Origin: Pseudomonadota bacterium
Lineage (GTDB): Bacteria; Pseudomonadota; Gammaproteobacteria; Burkholderiales; SG8-39
Direction of reading: 5' to 3'
DNA: 8,243 nt
Assembly (NCBI GenBank): GCA_021825225.1
Contig: JAKAIH010000101.1
Coordinates: 1-8,243 of the forward strand
Shown here: piece after piece, positions 8,114-8,243 of the stretch
Numbering within the stretch: the first letter of the stretch is position 1
Layout: every line of letters begins with the position of its first letter
Notes under the pieces: model-generated
What the model was told of the DNA's origin: nothing
Seen by the model: the letters and a program-made list of their open reading frames with translations, nothing else
The model's database searches: none
Translations under genes and position numbers: made by a program

Positions 8114-8243
8114 ACCAGCCGGCCGCTATCCGCGCCGGCGGGTTCCATCGCGCCAGCGCTGCCGCAGCGCGTGCGCGCGTTTTCGCGATTGACTTGAATG
8201 CCTCGCTCGCGCATCATTCCGCCAGCGCCGCGCCGGCGGCGGC

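Noticed and set aside
8118..8139. Two GCCGGC copies around the -35 region as an operator for a LiuR-like regulator.
   Set aside because: Each is a common 6-base palindrome in GC-rich DNA, and I see no longer symmetric site of a known leucine-catabolism regulator.
8214..8243. Possible C-terminal end of another - strand gene (reads AAAGAALAE then TGA).
   Set aside because: Only nine codons of low-complexity alanine-rich sequence are visible; no family can be recognised and a chance open frame is as likely.
8198..8243. Possible divergent + strand gene starting ATG at 8198 ([11 protein letters not shown]...).
   Set aside because: Too short, arginine/proline-rich as expected of GC-rich shadows, with no clear ribosome site before it.

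Overview
The window looks like a piece of a high-GC, Gram-negative chromosome, most likely a betaproteobacterium. This is inferred from the high G+C, the gene order of the leucine-degradation (liu/mcc) cluster, and the small DUF1289 gene inside it. I cannot place the genus from the sequence alone.

Left part (1-1224, + strand). The window opens inside the last ~154 codons of a type I restriction endonuclease subunit (HsdR C-terminus). Eight bases after its stop begins a complete gene for a YgjP/DUF45-type zinc metallopeptidase. The pair looks like the 3' end of a type I restriction-modification operon carrying an accessory protease. It converges on the next cluster across a gap of only 21 bases. 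The few 60-base lines I counted by hand are mostly less GC-rich here (52-58%, one at 75%) than in the catabolic cluster (72-78%). That fits, but does not prove, acquired defence DNA on the left.

Right part (1246-8040, all - strand). This is a leucine/isovalerate catabolic operon, transcribed right to left: liuB (methylcrotonyl-CoA carboxylase beta), liuC (methylglutaconyl-CoA hydratase), a 271-base spacer, liuD (biotin-carrying alpha subunit), liuE (HMG-CoA lyase), a 65-residue DUF1289 cysteine protein, and an MBL-fold hydrolase with a winged-helix tail. Together LiuB/LiuD carboxylate 3-methylcrotonyl-CoA, LiuC hydrates 3-methylglutaconyl-CoA to HMG-CoA, and LiuE cleaves it to acetyl-CoA and acetoacetate. 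The last four genes are joined by 4-base stop/start overlaps (ATGA, ATGA, TTGA), so DUF1289 and the MBL hydrolase are translationally tied to the pathway. Isovaleryl-CoA dehydrogenase, the expected preceding step, is not in the window and may lie beyond 8243.

Regulatory and structural DNA. A perfect extended -10 element (TGCTATAAT on the - strand, 8105-8113) lies about 65 bases before liuB. The liuC-liuD spacer holds three strong inverted repeats (19, 22 and 9 bp, all perfect). They share core sequence and, for two of them, a loop, so they look like copies of one REP/BIME-like palindromic family. No tRNA, rRNA, CRISPR array, insertion sequence or origin was seen. The items most worth following up are the HsdR-metallopeptidase pairing, the hairpin cluster, and the two coupled accessory genes at the end of the liu operon.
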